Shown here: positions 51,496 to 60,554 of the stretch, piece after piece | Layout: each line of letters opens with the position of its first letter | Position numbering within the stretch: the stretch's first letter is position 1 | Origin: Paenibacillus sp. SZ31 | GTDB taxonomy: Bacteria; Bacillota; Bacilli; Paenibacillales; Paenibacillaceae | Length of the DNA: 64,000 nucleotides | Reading direction: 5' to 3' | Assembly (NCBI RefSeq): GCF_012912005.1 | Contig: NZ_JABBEA010000010.1 | Coordinates: forward strand, 62,001-126,000 | Position numbers and translations under genes: made by a program | The notes under the pieces: model-generated | Database searches by the model: none | What the model was told of the DNA's origin: nothing | What the model saw: the letters and a program-made list of their open reading frames with translations, nothing else

Positions 51496-51530
51496 CTTAA
51501 AATCTTGATGTGACTATACATCATCAAATC

Positions 51531-52982
51531 TTATTGAAACGTAGCTTTAGGGTCTTTTTTCAATTTCTCTAACATCTCGTTACCTTTAGCTGCCCATTCG
51601 CCAAGCGCTTCTTTTGGTGTCTTTTTGTTCTCAAGTACTTGATTGAAATATTCCATGCCTTTTTCGTTTACTTGCCATAAGCCTGGGGATTTTTGATAAA
51701 GTTTATCCAGGTTGGTATTCGTTGGTGGGATCGGCTTCAAAGAATAGAATGCTTGAATGTTATAATCCAGGCCATCTTTTGGCTTGATGAAGCTCTTCCG
51801 GGATACCATCTCATAGCTGCTACGCGCCTTGATTTTCGCCCAATCTTCACTGTTCATGTACTTGATCAGTTCCCAAGCATCATCTGGGTTCTGAGCCGCA
51901 CTATTGATCGCCATCAAGTTGCTCAGATAAATGTTGCCTCCGATTTCAGGCGCTTCCGGGTGAACTGGAGGTGTGACTACATCCCAATCCACTTTCGTAA
52001 AGTCTTTCATCTTATCTGCATTTTTATTTGCATCAATTAATTGATTAATATAACTGTAATCACCAATAACCATGGCTGACTTGCCACTCAGGAACAGATC
52101 ACCCTGCATTGGATTATAACGCCCACTCGGGTCCTGATCCTGTGGTTCGTCGCCTTTAGGAATAACTTTGTCAATCGCAAGTTTGCTGATCGTGCTCCAT
52201 ACTTTCTCCCATTGAGGAGAATCCACAGTCATTTTTTCAGCTTTGTCATCAAACGTCTTCAGCTGCAACGAGCTGTAGTACTGCTGCATGGAGTAGTACG
52301 GCGAACCACCCTGATATGTCGTGAAGGAGAAGCCAAATACATGATCTTTACCTTCACCTTTCGTTAGACGGGTACCCAGATTGAAAATATCGTCCCAGGT
52401 CATGTTGTCCGTTGGTGGTTCCACACCTGCTTTTTCAAACATACCCTTGTTATAGAACAAAGCCGATGAGGAGAACGTTGGTGTCAATGCATAAATGCTC
52501 TGATCCCCAAGGTCCTTAATTCCCTCCAGTACACTAGGCACGATATCACTGGTATCAAACTTATCTTCCTGCATCAGTGGGTCCAGCTGTTTCACCAGAT
52601 TCTCCTGAATTAATGATTTCACTGTAGCGGTATCGGCCACGATAACGTCAACCGGGTTATCCCCAGTCATAATCTTCTTCAGACTTTCCATTGTATCTGG
52701 AACTTCCGGCTGTTCTTCCGTGTTGCCATACCCATACATACTGCTCTGATCAACAGCAGCTACAATTTCGATGGTTACATTGGGATGTGTCAATTCAAAA
52801 GCATCGGTAAATTGCTGACGGAAGTAACTGTCATCCTGTCCTCCCCACAACGTAGCCACACGTAATACACGCTGCTCCGTATCCTTGGCCTCACTTGCCG
52901 TACAGCCGGCAATCAGCGGCAGTGCTAGCGTCGCAGTAGCGATGACAGCCAGCACACGTTTTCCCCACATACTATTCTTCAT
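51531..52982 (-). CDS. Extracellular solute-binding lipoprotein, family 1
   Basis: This 483-aa protein has a signal peptide with lipobox (LPLIAGC), so it is anchored outside the membrane. It has the type-1 sugar-binding-protein fold: LRVATLWGGQDDSYFRQQFTDAFE, DVIVADTATVKSL, FSSSALFYNKGMFEKAGV, the M-T-W-DD-IF motif, and GKSAMVIGDYS. It normally serves an ABC importer of sugars, but here it is the last gene of an export-type operon with FtsX and MFP genes. It may be a sensor or accessory subunit. Confidence 0.88.
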   Translation of the reverse strand: MKNSMWGKRVLAVIATATLALPLIAGCTASEAKDTEQRVLRVATLWGGQDDSYFRQQFTDAFELTHPNVTIEIVAAVDQSSMYGYGNTEEQPEVPDTMESLKKIMTGDNPVDVIVADTATVKSLIQENLVKQLDPLMQEDKFDTSDIVPSVLEGIKDLGDQSIYALTPTFSSSALFYNKGMFEKAGVEPPTDNMTWDDIFNLGTRLTKGEGKDHVFGFSFTTYQGGSPYYSMQQYYSSLQLKTFDDKAEKMTVDSPQWEKVWSTISKLAIDKVIPKGDEPQDQDPSGRYNPMQGDLFLSGKSAMVIGDYSYINQLIDANKNADKMKDFTKVDWDVVTPPVHPEAPEIGGNIYLSNLMAINSAAQNPDDAWELIKYMNSEDWAKIKARSSYEMVSRKSFIKPKDGLDYNIQAFYSLKPIPPTNTNLDKLYQKSPGLWQVNEKGMEYFNQVLENKKTPKEALGEWAAKGNEMLEKLKKDPKATFQ

Positions 52983-53002
52983 TTCCCAGTTCCCCCTCTT
53001 AA

Positions 53003-53866
53003 TTATCTTGGCGGTGTAATGACAATACGTTCACCGTCAAATTCCAATGTCGCCCGGTTATCAATGGATAAGGCCTCCAGATACTCTTTTGGCACCTGAA
53101 GTCGTCCTGCACGGTCTATAATGACAAATGCTTCATGAATGTCTGGCATACCCGCCTCGGACAAGTTATGCTCATCATCCAGATTCGGGTTGCGCTTCAC
53201 AAACTCGGTACTGGTCAAGCCGTCCCGAATCGCAACGATCCGGTCTACCTTGCCAGCAAGCGTCAAGTCATGGGTAACGATGACAATCGTAACGCCAAGT
53301 TCCTTGTTCATTCTTCGGAAAATGCCCATGATTGTATCACATGTCTCGGAATCGACCGAACCGGTAGGTTCATCTGCAAGCAGAATTTTGGGACGATTGG
53401 ATAATGAGATCGCAATCGCTACCCGTTGTTGCTCTCCCCCTGACAATTGATGCAATTTGTTATGCATCCGATCCTTAAGGCCTACCCATTCGAGTAACTG
53501 TTTCGCATAAGCACGATCACGCTTACCTCCCAGAATCATGGGTGTCTCCACATTTTCCAGTGCAGTGAGGTAAGGCAGCAGGTTACGACCGTTATTTTGC
53601 CAGATAAAACCTACGGTATGACGCTTGTACTCGACCAATTGGGCATCTGTCATCTTCAGCAGATCCCAGTCTCCTACAACAGCTGTACCAGCAGTAGGAC
53701 GATCAAGCCCGCCCAGAATATTCAACAGCGTGGATTTACCACTACCACTGTTACCGATGATCGCCATCATTTCACCTTGATTGACAGTCAGGTTGAGGCC
53801 CTGAAGGGCAACGACTTCCACATCGCTGGATTTAAAAATTTTGACAAGTCCTTCGCATTGGATCAC
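53003..53866 (-). CDS. ABC ATPase with C-terminal AbrB-like domain
   Basis: This 287-aa protein has a MacB/LolD-type ATPase domain: Walker A GNSGSGKST, signature LSGGEQQRVAIAIS, Walker B ILLADEPTGSVD, His switch IVTHD. From about residue 246 it adds AFVIIDRAGRLQVPKEYLEALSID followed by ATLEFDGERIVITPP. This resembles the swapped-hairpin AbrB/SpoVT domain found in DNA-binding regulators. It sits 2 bp downstream of the FtsX-permease gene. The tail may mediate dimerisation or regulation; DNA binding is only a possibility. Confidence 0.85.
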   Translation of the reverse strand: MIQCEGLVKIFKSSDVEVVALQGLNLTVNQGEMMAIIGNSGSGKSTLLNILGGLDRPTAGTAVVGDWDLLKMTDAQLVEYKRHTVGFIWQNNGRNLLPYLTALENVETPMILGGKRDRAYAKQLLEWVGLKDRMHNKLHQLSGGEQQRVAIAISLSNRPKILLADEPTGSVDSETCDTIMGIFRRMNKELGVTIVIVTHDLTLAGKVDRIVAIRDGLTSTEFVKRNPNLDDEHNLSEAGMPDIHEAFVIIDRAGRLQVPKEYLEALSIDNRATLEFDGERIVITPPR

Positions 53867-53868
53867 GT

Positions 53869-56781
53869 TTACCTCTCCTCTCCCATTTTGACTGCCTGGT
53901 GAACTCGCAATCTGCGAATCTGCCAGAGCAACATCGTTGCACCAATGACCAGCATCACCACGGTGACCCCATACAGTTGCAACATATCCTGCTGTTCAAA
54001 CACAATCCGGAACGGAGGTACCTGAGCAGATACATTATCCGTCGTTTGCAGGAATGGCAGGAATAAACGACTGGATACCTGACCAATCCCAATACCTAGC
54101 AGGATCGACAGTCCCGCTGTGAACACCTGTTCCAGCAGTAACATGCCGCTCAGTTGTGCCCGGGATAAGCCCATGGCACGTAATACACCAAACTGCACAA
54201 CACGTCCGGACAGGTTAAAGAACCAGTACAGCACGTATCCGATCAATGAGATAATAACCGATACCAGGAACCCAAGGCTTAGAATCCCGAATACGCCACC
54301 TCGTGACGGATGTTTAGCCTGAGATACCAATTCGGTGCGTACGTCACGTACAGATGATAACTCAATGCCTTCTGCTGCGAGTTTCTCCATTAGTGGAGCC
54401 ACTTTGGCATCCGGTTCCATTTTCAGCCACACCTCATAAGGAATCAGAGGCACCTGATCATAGATATAATCCAGATTCGCCACGAAGAATGGCATCTGAT
54501 CTGGATACTGGGCTGGCCAGTAAGGAATGATCCCAAACACGACGAATTCAATCGCCTGCCCCTGTACACCCATGGAGACAAGATCTCCGGTTTTTAACTT
54601 AAATTTGTCAGCAAATTTCGAAGAGATCAATACAGCCCCTTCATATTTACCAAGCAAGTCAAGGTACTTGTAGGGATGTGCCGGGAACAGGTCGTTGCGG
54701 AACCATGCCACTTGAGCAAAGTCCACATTATCAATTCCGACCAGCATTCCCTGTCCACCCGATTTACCAGAGACGATAATATTGCCCTTGGTCTGCAGCA
54801 CTCTTGCTGCATGTTCCACACCATCTAATCTGCGGAATACTTCGAATGGAGGTTCAGAGTAGATGACTTTCGATGGCTGAGAAGATCCACCGCCTCCACC
54901 TGGAGCACCTCCACCGCCATTTCCTCCGCCGGGAGCGCCTCCACCACCAGAACCGCCGCCTCCGCCTTGTTGACCTCCACCTGAACCGCCATTCTGTCCG
55001 GAACTAGGCTTAATCTCAGGCGTTCCTTCCCATACGGTCTGCATGATCACATCAGAACCATAACGGTACAGTGTACGCTCGGTGGAATTCAGATCAATCG
55101 TCCGGGCCGCAGCCGAGTTGTACACCCCAAGTCCCAGTGTTAATACCAGCAGGATCATCAATGGATAATAGGAAGACGATGAACGCGATAGCTGCGTTAA
55201 TGTCAGGTACAATGGGACTGGGAGAAACTTGCGACCGATTAGCTGAATAAGCTTCAATATCCACGGGAACAAGCGCAGGAAGAATAATCCTAACGCAAAG
55301 ATCGCGAGTGCGGGTACAAAGAACAGAAACGGCTGTACCTGCAGCTGATCGGTTGTCATACCGGTCTGGAAGGTTAACATCTGACGTTCATAGAACAGGT
55401 AGTATCCATAGCCGGCCAGACCCAGCAACACAACATCCAGGAACCAGCGTTGCCATACTGGAGCGCGGTCTGTACGCGCTTGTCGCCGCTTGGCTGATAC
55501 AATGGTTGCCCGTGCATAGGTTATCGCAGGAATAAGTGATGCGATGATGGCAACAAGGACCGCTGCTACGCCCAGCAAAATAGCTTCTTTCGATATACCG
55601 ATCGGAATGGACTTCCGGTCTACGAATGACAGGAAACCGCTTGCTGAGCCGATACTCTTGGCCATAAACCAACCGAGAAACGGTCCAATAATCAACGCAA
55701 TAACGCCCAGGAATATACCTTCAAGCAGGTAGAGAGAGAAGATCTGCCGAGCTGAAGCTCCACGGCTACGCAATACCGCAATATCACTCTCTTGCTTCTG
55801 TAATGACTGTCTGGCGTTCATCGCAATAAAATAAAAGACCATCGCAATCATCGGTGCTGCCAAAGTAAACAGCATGGTCTGCAATTGCAGACTCTGACTA
55901 CGGAACTGCTTGAGCAGATCACCGAAGGTAATGTCTACTTTCGTATCTTTCAGCCGCTGATACAGATCGATATCCAGCCTTTCCAACATGGAAGTCAGAC
56001 CCGACAACTGGCTGGTTTGAATTTCTTTCAGATCAAAGGCATAATACCAGCGTGAATTCTGAAGTGGAATGCCTTTTTCCTTCAGTAAAACATCATTAAA
56101 AACCGATTCATCCACATAAAGTCCATTCATCATGCCGTCAAATCCCTGCACCCAGTAAGGACTGTTCGGATCATCTGCCTTGAAGGAACCTGTAATCTTC
56201 ACACGTAATGTGATATCAAGGCCGCTATACACCGGATATTCCAGAATATCGCCGATATGCAGATCGTTACGGTACATACCTTCTTCCAGCATAACTGCCT
56301 CGATAATATCGTCCTTGACCTGATTGCCAGGTTTCACTCCGGCAGAGTAATTCACCTGTGCATCCAGTCCACTCATCGTGCCCATACTCATACTGCGCAC
56401 CCGGCTGGCGTCCACTTTCGTTGGATCTTCGGGGCTCACCTCGGTGCTGCGAATGGATCTGGAATTCACATACGTATGGAAAGGAAACCCGATGTCGCGA
56501 GGGACATCCTCACGAATATAACGATCTACTTCGTCCAGACCCCTTGTGTCTGTTTTCACACCACCAGGTGCCTGATAACTCATCAGCAACGAACCCGCTG
56601 GCAATCCCTCACTGTTATCCTGTAGCGTCTGCGCGACGACCCGTTTCAGCGCACCATCGGCATACATTGGAATACTGACGGTGAACGCAACCGCCACAAT
56701 CAATCCGATCAGTGTGCTGAAGGTCATCCAGCGCGTGTTCCACATTTTGCGGAACAGCAGCCGAAGCAATGGCAGCCCCAT
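53869..56781 (-). CDS. FtsX-type ABC permease, large
   Basis: This 970-aa membrane protein has two FtsX-like units, each with a set of membrane helices and a large extracytoplasmic domain. The first has AMNARQSLQKQESDIAVLRSRGASARQIF; the second has VVQFGVLRAMGLSRAQLSGMLLLEQ. Between them (about residues 590-635) is a low-complexity linker of Gly with Ala-Pro, Gln and Ser, coded at 54880-55015. It works with an MFP and ATPase, as in MacAB-type exporters. Its start (56781) overlaps the last base of the MFP gene. Confidence 0.88.
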   Translation of the reverse strand: MGLPLLRLLFRKMWNTRWMTFSTLIGLIVAVAFTVSIPMYADGALKRVVAQTLQDNSEGLPAGSLLMSYQAPGGVKTDTRGLDEVDRYIREDVPRDIGFPFHTYVNSRSIRSTEVSPEDPTKVDASRVRSMSMGTMSGLDAQVNYSAGVKPGNQVKDDIIEAVMLEEGMYRNDLHIGDILEYPVYSGLDITLRVKITGSFKADDPNSPYWVQGFDGMMNGLYVDESVFNDVLLKEKGIPLQNSRWYYAFDLKEIQTSQLSGLTSMLERLDIDLYQRLKDTKVDITFGDLLKQFRSQSLQLQTMLFTLAAPMIAMVFYFIAMNARQSLQKQESDIAVLRSRGASARQIFSLYLLEGIFLGVIALIIGPFLGWFMAKSIGSASGFLSFVDRKSIPIGISKEAILLGVAAVLVAIIASLIPAITYARATIVSAKRRQARTDRAPVWQRWFLDVVLLGLAGYGYYLFYERQMLTFQTGMTTDQLQVQPFLFFVPALAIFALGLFFLRLFPWILKLIQLIGRKFLPVPLYLTLTQLSRSSSSYYPLMILLVLTLGLGVYNSAAARTIDLNSTERTLYRYGSDVIMQTVWEGTPEIKPSSGQNGGSGGGQQGGGGGSGGGGAPGGGNGGGGAPGGGGGSSQPSKVIYSEPPFEVFRRLDGVEHAARVLQTKGNIIVSGKSGGQGMLVGIDNVDFAQVAWFRNDLFPAHPYKYLDLLGKYEGAVLISSKFADKFKLKTGDLVSMGVQGQAIEFVVFGIIPYWPAQYPDQMPFFVANLDYIYDQVPLIPYEVWLKMEPDAKVAPLMEKLAAEGIELSSVRDVRTELVSQAKHPSRGGVFGILSLGFLVSVIISLIGYVLYWFFNLSGRVVQFGVLRAMGLSRAQLSGMLLLEQVFTAGLSILLGIGIGQVSSRLFLPFLQTTDNVSAQVPPFRIVFEQQDMLQLYGVTVVMLVIGATMLLWQIRRLRVHQAVKMGEER

Positions 56782-57890
56782 TAGCGTCCCACTACTTTCT
56801 GGCCTACGGTCAGACCTTTCAGAATCTCGACATCCGTCGACGTCTGCTGGCCAACTTCAACGTCCACTTCACGCTTGCTGCCATCACTCTCGACGACTTG
56901 CACGTACGTTCTTGAACCGATGGAGCGTAAAGCGGATACAGGAATCACAATCGCGTTCTCGGTACGCTGCGTTACGATGGAGACCGATAGAGGTGTTCCA
57001 CGTTCCACGCCTTTTGGCATTTTTGCAAGTGTAACAATTACATATTGATCCAACGATTCTTTGACCGGAGGTGTTGCTCCTTCTCCCGATCCTCCACCAC
57101 TGCCGCTTCCCGATGCTTCAGCGATAGGCATGACTTTAATTTTGCCAGCGACTTTACCCGCTCCATTAATGTCTACTTCCGCTTTCATACCCGCTGAGAA
57201 CTTCTCCAGATCTTCTTTGGCAAAGGTTGCTGCCACAACCAGATTGGATGTATCCGCAATCGTAGCAATCGGATCATACGCTTTCACGGCTGCACCCTTC
57301 TCTACCTGCACAGCAATAACAGTGCCTCCAAATGGAGCAGTCAACGTGGCTTTGCCCAGTTGTTCCTCCAGATCAGCGAGTTCCTGGCGTAGTTCTTCAA
57401 ACGCAATCGTTGCTTCTTCGAACTCTACCGGGTCCATCTCATCCTTCTTGCGAAGTGTTTCCTTCATTTGAACTTCGGATTTGCGAATCTGCAGTTTCTT
57501 GCCACGGATCTCCTTCTCTACACTCTCCACATCGAGCACGGCGAGAAGTTGACCCTTTTTCACTTTATCCCCCGGTTTAACATTCAACTCTTTGACATGC
57601 ATGCCATCGAGCGTGAAGTACACCTTCTCTTCACGCTGACTCATCATCTTGCCGCTACCACTTACTTTTTTCTCCAACGTTTCCGTCCGAACTTCATATT
57701 CCGGTTTCTTGGAGATCGTTGGCGGCGTAATTGGCGGAAGCACTTCTTCCTCTGTTTCTGACGGCAGCAATGAGCAGCCGGACATCGTTGCAACCATTAT
57801 CGCACCAAGTACAATAACTGCTGCGCGTTTCCCCCTCTTCGGAGCGGCCCCTCTACTTGATAAATCTGCCGTCCGCCATTTCATAAACAT
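56781..57890 (-). CDS. Membrane-fusion lipoprotein (MacA/HlyD-like)
   Basis: This 369-aa lipoprotein (lipobox VATMSGC) has the periplasmic-adaptor layout. A lipoyl half starts VYFTLDGMHVKELNVKPGDKVKKGQLLAVLD, followed by a helical hairpin (KLQIRKSEVQMKETLRKK, ELRQELADLEEQLGK). Next comes LTAPFGGTVIAVQVEKGAAV, and a beta-barrel part with GTPLSVSIVTQRTENAIVIP. A Gly/Ser insert (SGSGSGGGSGEG) lies near residue 260. The ATG at 57890 has GGAGG at nine bases and overlaps the upstream ATPase gene by 38 bp. Confidence 0.88.
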   Translation of the reverse strand: MFMKWRTADLSSRGAAPKRGKRAAVIVLGAIMVATMSGCSLLPSETEEEVLPPITPPTISKKPEYEVRTETLEKKVSGSGKMMSQREEKVYFTLDGMHVKELNVKPGDKVKKGQLLAVLDVESVEKEIRGKKLQIRKSEVQMKETLRKKDEMDPVEFEEATIAFEELRQELADLEEQLGKATLTAPFGGTVIAVQVEKGAAVKAYDPIATIADTSNLVVAATFAKEDLEKFSAGMKAEVDINGAGKVAGKIKVMPIAEASGSGSGGGSGEGATPPVKESLDQYVIVTLAKMPKGVERGTPLSVSIVTQRTENAIVIPVSALRSIGSRTYVQVVESDGSKREVDVEVGQQTSTDVEILKGLTVGQKVVGR

Positions 57891-58800
57891 GGTCCGCAAC
57901 CTCCAAAATTGTAGGATCGTGTGTAGTCATACATATCGTTACTTGTTCTACTTCAATAATATTGCGGAATACGGCCATGACCTGTGCGCCCATCTTGGAA
58001 TCCAGTTCTGCCGTTGGTTCATCCGCAAGCAACAATCGGGGTCTATGGGCAATGGCCTTGGCTATAGCCACCCGCTGCTGCTCGCCCCCAGACATCTCGA
58101 AAGGACGGTGCTTCACACGTTTGGACAGTCCAACCAGATCCAGACAATGGCCAACCCTGTCCTTCCATTCCGCTCGCGGTACATCCGCCATACGCAGCGA
58201 CAGTTCTACATTTTCCCAAGCAGATAATAAGGGCATGAGTGCATACGCCTGAAAAATAAAACCGATCTCCTTGCGCCGCAAAGCGGTCCGCCGTCGGTCT
58301 CCCCAATCCTGAAGAGGCTGGCCGGAGAATAGAATATCTCCACTTGAAGGCTGATCCAGTCCACCGAGCATATTCAGCAAGGTTGTTTTGCCTGAGCCTG
58401 ATCGTCCCTTCAGCATGACCAACTGTTGCGGATTCACTTCCATATCAATGCCTTTGAGCACATGGATGATGCGACTCCCTGTCTGAAAACTGCGATGTAC
58501 GTTACGCACCTCCAATACAGGTCCATCATATGGAGGCAACATATCCTTCTTCGGTTTGATCTTCTTTTGGGGTTCATCAACGGTAGTGACAGCAGCCGCT
58601 GCCACTTCATCCGAAGCAATTTCACTTTCAGGTGAAAGAGGTTCACTCGTCGGGGGAACGTGCTCATTGTTGTATGTATTTTCTCCCGATTCCGTCAATG
58701 CCTCCAGCGGTGATTCCCCCTGTTGATGTTCATCGCCTGACTGGCTCTTGGCAGGTCTTTGTCTGAGAAATAAATTCTTCATGCCAGCAATCACGCTCAT
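57853..58800 (-). CDS. ABC ATPase with long acidic N-terminal extension
   Basis: This 315-aa MacB/LolD-type ATPase has Walker A GRSGSGKTT, signature MSGGEQQRVAIAKA, Walker B LLLADEPTAELD, His switch MTTHDP. The first about 95 residues are an unusual low-complexity acidic, Pro/Glu/Ser-rich tail (HQQGESPLEALTESGE, PPTSEPLSPESEIASD). It is the first gene of the five-gene export operon. The start site is uncertain: AGGAAAGG touches the ATG at 58800, and an in-frame GTG at 58794 sits at better spacing. Confidence 0.85.
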   Translation of the reverse strand: MSVIAGMKNLFLRQRPAKSQSGDEHQQGESPLEALTESGENTYNNEHVPPTSEPLSPESEIASDEVAAAAVTTVDEPQKKIKPKKDMLPPYDGPVLEVRNVHRSFQTGSRIIHVLKGIDMEVNPQQLVMLKGRSGSGKTTLLNMLGGLDQPSSGDILFSGQPLQDWGDRRRTALRRKEIGFIFQAYALMPLLSAWENVELSLRMADVPRAEWKDRVGHCLDLVGLSKRVKHRPFEMSGGEQQRVAIAKAIAHRPRLLLADEPTAELDSKMGAQVMAVFRNIIEVEQVTICMTTHDPTILEVADHVYEMADGRFIK

Positions 58801-58952
58801 CCTTTCCTGAAATCCCGTTCATTTCTTCAAAAAACCTAAAATTAGAAATCTGTTCCATCCTACACTGAATTATAAACGACCGATCACAACTAAAAGTTAC
58901 AAGCTTTTTACAACGGTAGAGGGAAAAAGTTAATATTTTGATGAAGAAACGA

Positions 58953-58978
58953 AAAAAGCACCCCATAGTGTGGGATGC
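58953..58978 (-). terminator. Terminator of the pyrimidine operon
   Basis: The stem GCACCCCA/TGGGATGC with one mismatch runs into six T on the minus strand, 94 bp after pyrE. Confidence 0.8.
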
Positions 58979-59072
58979 CTCTTGTATATTCGATGGTTTT
59001 GCCGCTATAACGGCAATCATTACAATTTTGATACCGTTCATTCCTGAACATTTTTCCGGGGTATCAATGATA

Positions 59073-59714
59073 TTATTTACCAAATGAAGAAGGATCTTCA
59101 CGCCAGGATTTAAGCAGTTCAAAATCACTCTCCTGAATCGTTCCCTGAGCCAAAGCCACATCCATCAGAGCCGTGTAATTGGACAGCGTCTGAAGTGGAA
59201 TTCCAGCATCTTCGAATGCTTTAACACCTTTATCCAGCTGGTAGCTGAAGATCGCAAGCACGGCGAGAGGTGTTGCACCTGCTACACGTACAGCTTCGGC
59301 TGCTTTGATTGAGCTTCCACCTGTGGAGATCAGATCTTCGATGACAACCACTTTCTGTCCTTCAGTAATCAGACCTTCGATCAGGTTCTCCTTGCCATGT
59401 CCTTTCGCTTTATCGCGAATGTAAGCCATCGGCAGATTCAGTTTCTGAGCTACCCAGGCAGCATGCGGGATACCTGCGGTTGCCGTACCTGCGATGACTT
59501 CTGCATCCGGGTACTGGTTACGAATAATCGTAGCAAAAGCTTCAGCGATATCGTTACGAATCTCGGGATAGGACATCGTTAGCCGGTTATCGCAGTATAT
59601 CGGTGATTTGATGCCGGATGTCCATGTAAATGGTTGCTGCGGACGCAACGCCACGGCTTTGATTTTCAACAGTTGGGAAGCAATATGATTTGGAATCTCA
59701 TTCAGTTCGATCAT
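59073..59714 (-). CDS. pyrE: Orotate phosphoribosyltransferase
   Basis: This enzyme makes orotidine 5'-monophosphate from orotate and PRPP. Its 213 aa match the family. The motifs are FTWTSGIKSPIYCDNRL near residue 29, AGTATAGIPHAAWVA, YIRDKAKGHGKENLIEG and the PRPP loop VVVIEDLISTGGSS. It is the last gene of the operon; its ATG overlaps the pyrF stop as ATGA. Confidence 0.95.
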   Translation of the reverse strand: MIELNEIPNHIASQLLKIKAVALRPQQPFTWTSGIKSPIYCDNRLTMSYPEIRNDIAEAFATIIRNQYPDAEVIAGTATAGIPHAAWVAQKLNLPMAYIRDKAKGHGKENLIEGLITEGQKVVVIEDLISTGGSSIKAAEAVRVAGATPLAVLAIFSYQLDKGVKAFEDAGIPLQTLSNYTALMDVALAQGTIQESDFELLKSWREDPSSFGK

Positions 59715-60451
59715 GCGTTCAACATCTCCTTCAAAATGGTTTCTGCCGCTTCTCGCGGATTGGGAGCGCCTGTAATAGGTCTGCCTACAACAATGTAATG
59801 ACTGCCTCTAGCGATGGCTTCACCCGGCGTCAAGACGCGCGTCTGATCTCCCAGACCACTACCCGCTGGACGAATTCCCGGTGTAACGGTGTGAAAAGCA
59901 CTGCCGCACGCTGCCCGAATTGCGGGCACTTCCAGTGGAGAAGCAACAACCCCATCCAGTCCGGCCTCTTGGGCCAGTCCAGCATAACGAACCACTGCAG
60001 CTTCCACACTTCCTGGAATGCCAATCTCGGTATTCATCGTTTCCAGACTCGTACTGGTCAGTTGGGTGACTGCAATGATCTCGGGCTTGCTAAGGGAAGG
60101 ATCAGCAGCTATGGCTGCCTCAGCCCCTTCACGTGCAGCACGCATCATGATGGTTCCGCCGGCTGCATGTACATTGAACATGTCTACACCCAGACGCGTG
60201 ATACTCTCAGCACCGCCACGAACGGTATTAGGAATGTCATGCATTTTCACATCCAGAAAAACGGAGTACCCTTTGGATTTCAGCTCCCGAATAAAGTCCG
60301 GTCCTGCTGCGTAGAACAGCTGCATGCCAACCTTCAGATAACAGGGAATGCCTTCAAGGGCTTGTACCAATGCTTTCGCTTCTTCCGCTCCAGGGTAATC
60401 CAGTGCCACCATCAGACGGCCAGCCATTTCATTGAAATTCGTGTCATTCAT
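59711..60451 (-). CDS. pyrF: Orotidine 5'-phosphate decarboxylase
   Basis: This TIM-barrel enzyme removes CO2 from OMP to give UMP. The 246-aa product has LMVALDYPG, the catalytic Lys/Asp set in FLDVKMHDIPNTV, and near the end TPGIRP and YIVVGRPITGAPNPREAAE. The ATG at 60451 has GGAGGGGAG upstream; the longer frame to 60478 lacks a site. It overlaps pyrE by 4 bp. Confidence 0.95.
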   Translation of the reverse strand: MNDTNFNEMAGRLMVALDYPGAEEAKALVQALEGIPCYLKVGMQLFYAAGPDFIRELKSKGYSVFLDVKMHDIPNTVRGGAESITRLGVDMFNVHAAGGTIMMRAAREGAEAAIAADPSLSKPEIIAVTQLTSTSLETMNTEIGIPGSVEAAVVRYAGLAQEAGLDGVVASPLEVPAIRAACGSAFHTVTPGIRPAGSGLGDQTRVLTPGEAIARGSHYIVVGRPITGAPNPREAAETILKEMLNA

Positions 60452-60499
60452 CACCAGCGCTCCCCTCCACTTGCTCATTTTTTCCGTTTTTGTCCGTTA

Positions 60500-60540
60500 T
60501 AAAGGACATCCCGCCAGCCCGCAGGCTGACTGATGTCCTT
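60500..60540 (-). other. Stem-loop in the carB-pyrF gap
   Basis: A long stem AAGGACATC-CAGCC pairs with GGCTG-GATGTCCTT. No T-run follows, so it is not a plain terminator. It could set mRNA stability or uncouple pyrF from carB. Confidence 0.6.
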
Positions 60541-60554
60541 CATCAGAGACTTAT

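Noticed and set aside
54880..55015. Gly-codon-rich repeats that might be a separate repeat element
   Set aside because: They are in frame with the FtsX permease and form its Gly/Pro/Gln linker.
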